A stretch of 5,089 nt of DNA from a bacterium (GTDB lineage: Bacteria > Pseudomonadota > Alphaproteobacteria > Rhizobiales > Xanthobacteraceae). This document shows, piece after piece, positions 4,817 to 5,089 of the stretch. The notes beneath the pieces are model-generated. The model saw only the letters and a list, made by a program, of their open reading frames with translations, had not been told where the DNA came from and searched no databases. The DNA lies in contig JAQSDT010000250.1 in the NCBI GenBank assembly GCA_029946075.1, positions 1 to 5,089 on the forward strand, written 5' to 3'. The first letter of the stretch is position 1. Each line of letters begins with the position of its first letter. The position numbers were made by a program, and so were the translations under genes.

Positions 4817-5089
4817 TCAATCTCGGGGCGGACTGACCGCCAGCCGCAGGAAACTCATCACGCATCCGAGCGCGGCAAAGCCTGCGCCGAGTGCCAATGC
4901 AAGCGTCGCGCCATCGTGGCCGCCGAGCGCAAAGCAAAGCGCGGCGAACGCAGCGCCCAGGGTCTGTCCGGTCAGCCGCGCGGTCGCGACGATGCCGCTG
5001 GCGCTGCCGCTGCGATGCGGCGGCGCGCTCGCCATCAGCGCGCGCAGATTGGGTGTTTGAAAGAAGCCGAAGCCGATGCCGCAGATGAT
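4817..5089 (-). CDS. MFS transporter (DHA2/EmrB-QacA-like), C-terminal end
   Basis: The gene enters from the right edge, and only its last 90 residues are visible; the Met codon at 5035 is internal. The readable part contains a glycine/phenylalanine-rich helix ending in GFGFFQTPNLRALM, a loop with ASAPPHRSGSASG, then IVATARLTGQTLGAAF and two more hydrophobic helices (LGAAFAALCFALG, then LALALGAGFAALGCVMSFLRL) before the polar tail SPPRD. The GFGFFQTPN and P-x-x-x-x-G-x-ASG elements are typical of the last membrane-spanning segments of 14-helix drug:H+ antiporters (from memory). It probably exports a toxic compound or metabolite from the inner membrane; the substrate cannot be told from this fragment. 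The stop lies 11 bp before the solute-binding protein start, which indicates co-transcription of an efflux-type carrier with a TRAP binding protein, an unusual pairing. Confidence 0.85.
   Translation of the reverse strand: MICGIGFGFFQTPNLRALMASAPPHRSGSASGIVATARLTGQTLGAAFAALCFALGGHDGATLALALGAGFAALGCVMSFLRLAVSPPRD

Noticed and set aside
4806..4937. N-terminal extension of the solute-binding protein to an ATG at 4937
   Set aside because: It would overlap the MFS coding region, place an Arg-rich stretch before the signal peptide, and ignore the GGAGGA just before the GTG at 4805.

Overview
The window is high-GC DNA from an alphaproteobacterium, most likely of the Bradyrhizobium/Rhodopseudomonas group. 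The evidence is the strong GC bias at third codon positions, the long antisense open frames that this bias produces, the protein families present, and two copies of a roughly 100-bp palindromic intergenic repeat of a type I remember as common in that group. The species cannot be fixed from the sequence alone.

Layout from left to right: (1) the 3' end of a crotonase-family (enoyl-CoA hydratase/isomerase) gene on + (3-374). (2) A palindromic repeat that fills the gap between two convergent genes (381-483). (3) An enamidase-like amidohydrolase on - (486-1685). (4) A 148-bp divergent control region holding two tandem, overlapping operator-like palindromes (1760-1791). (5) A ferredoxin/flavodoxin-NADP+ reductase, fpr, on + (1834-2607). 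(6) A second, inverted copy of the palindromic repeat (2632-2733), then about 120 bp in which I see only small hairpins. (7) A MarR-family regulator on - (2858-3334), divergent from (8) a small DUF1772-type membrane protein on + (3377-3805), with a perfect-arm palindrome between them. (9) A two-gene operon on - read from the right edge: the C-terminal end of an MFS exporter-like protein (4817-5089) followed 11 bp later by a TRAP-type periplasmic solute-binding protein with a GTG start (3822-4805).

The most interesting unit is the enamidase-fpr pair. The amidohydrolase keeps the metal-ligand set of Eubacterium barkeri enamidase (two His in HVH, a bridging Glu instead of carbamylated Lys, two further His, one Asp). 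It also keeps enamidase-like stretches beyond the metal site. That enzyme opens the ring of 1,4,5,6-tetrahydro-6-oxonicotinate in reductive nicotinate degradation, and the step before it, 6-hydroxynicotinate reductase, uses reduced ferredoxin. A ferredoxin-NADP+ reductase divergently transcribed from a shared operator region could supply that electron donor. This link is inference: no reductase, ferredoxin, nicotinate hydroxylase or cognate regulator lies inside the window. The other genes look like ordinary accessory metabolism, regulation and transport. I see no RNA gene, insertion sequence, CRISPR array or phage gene.
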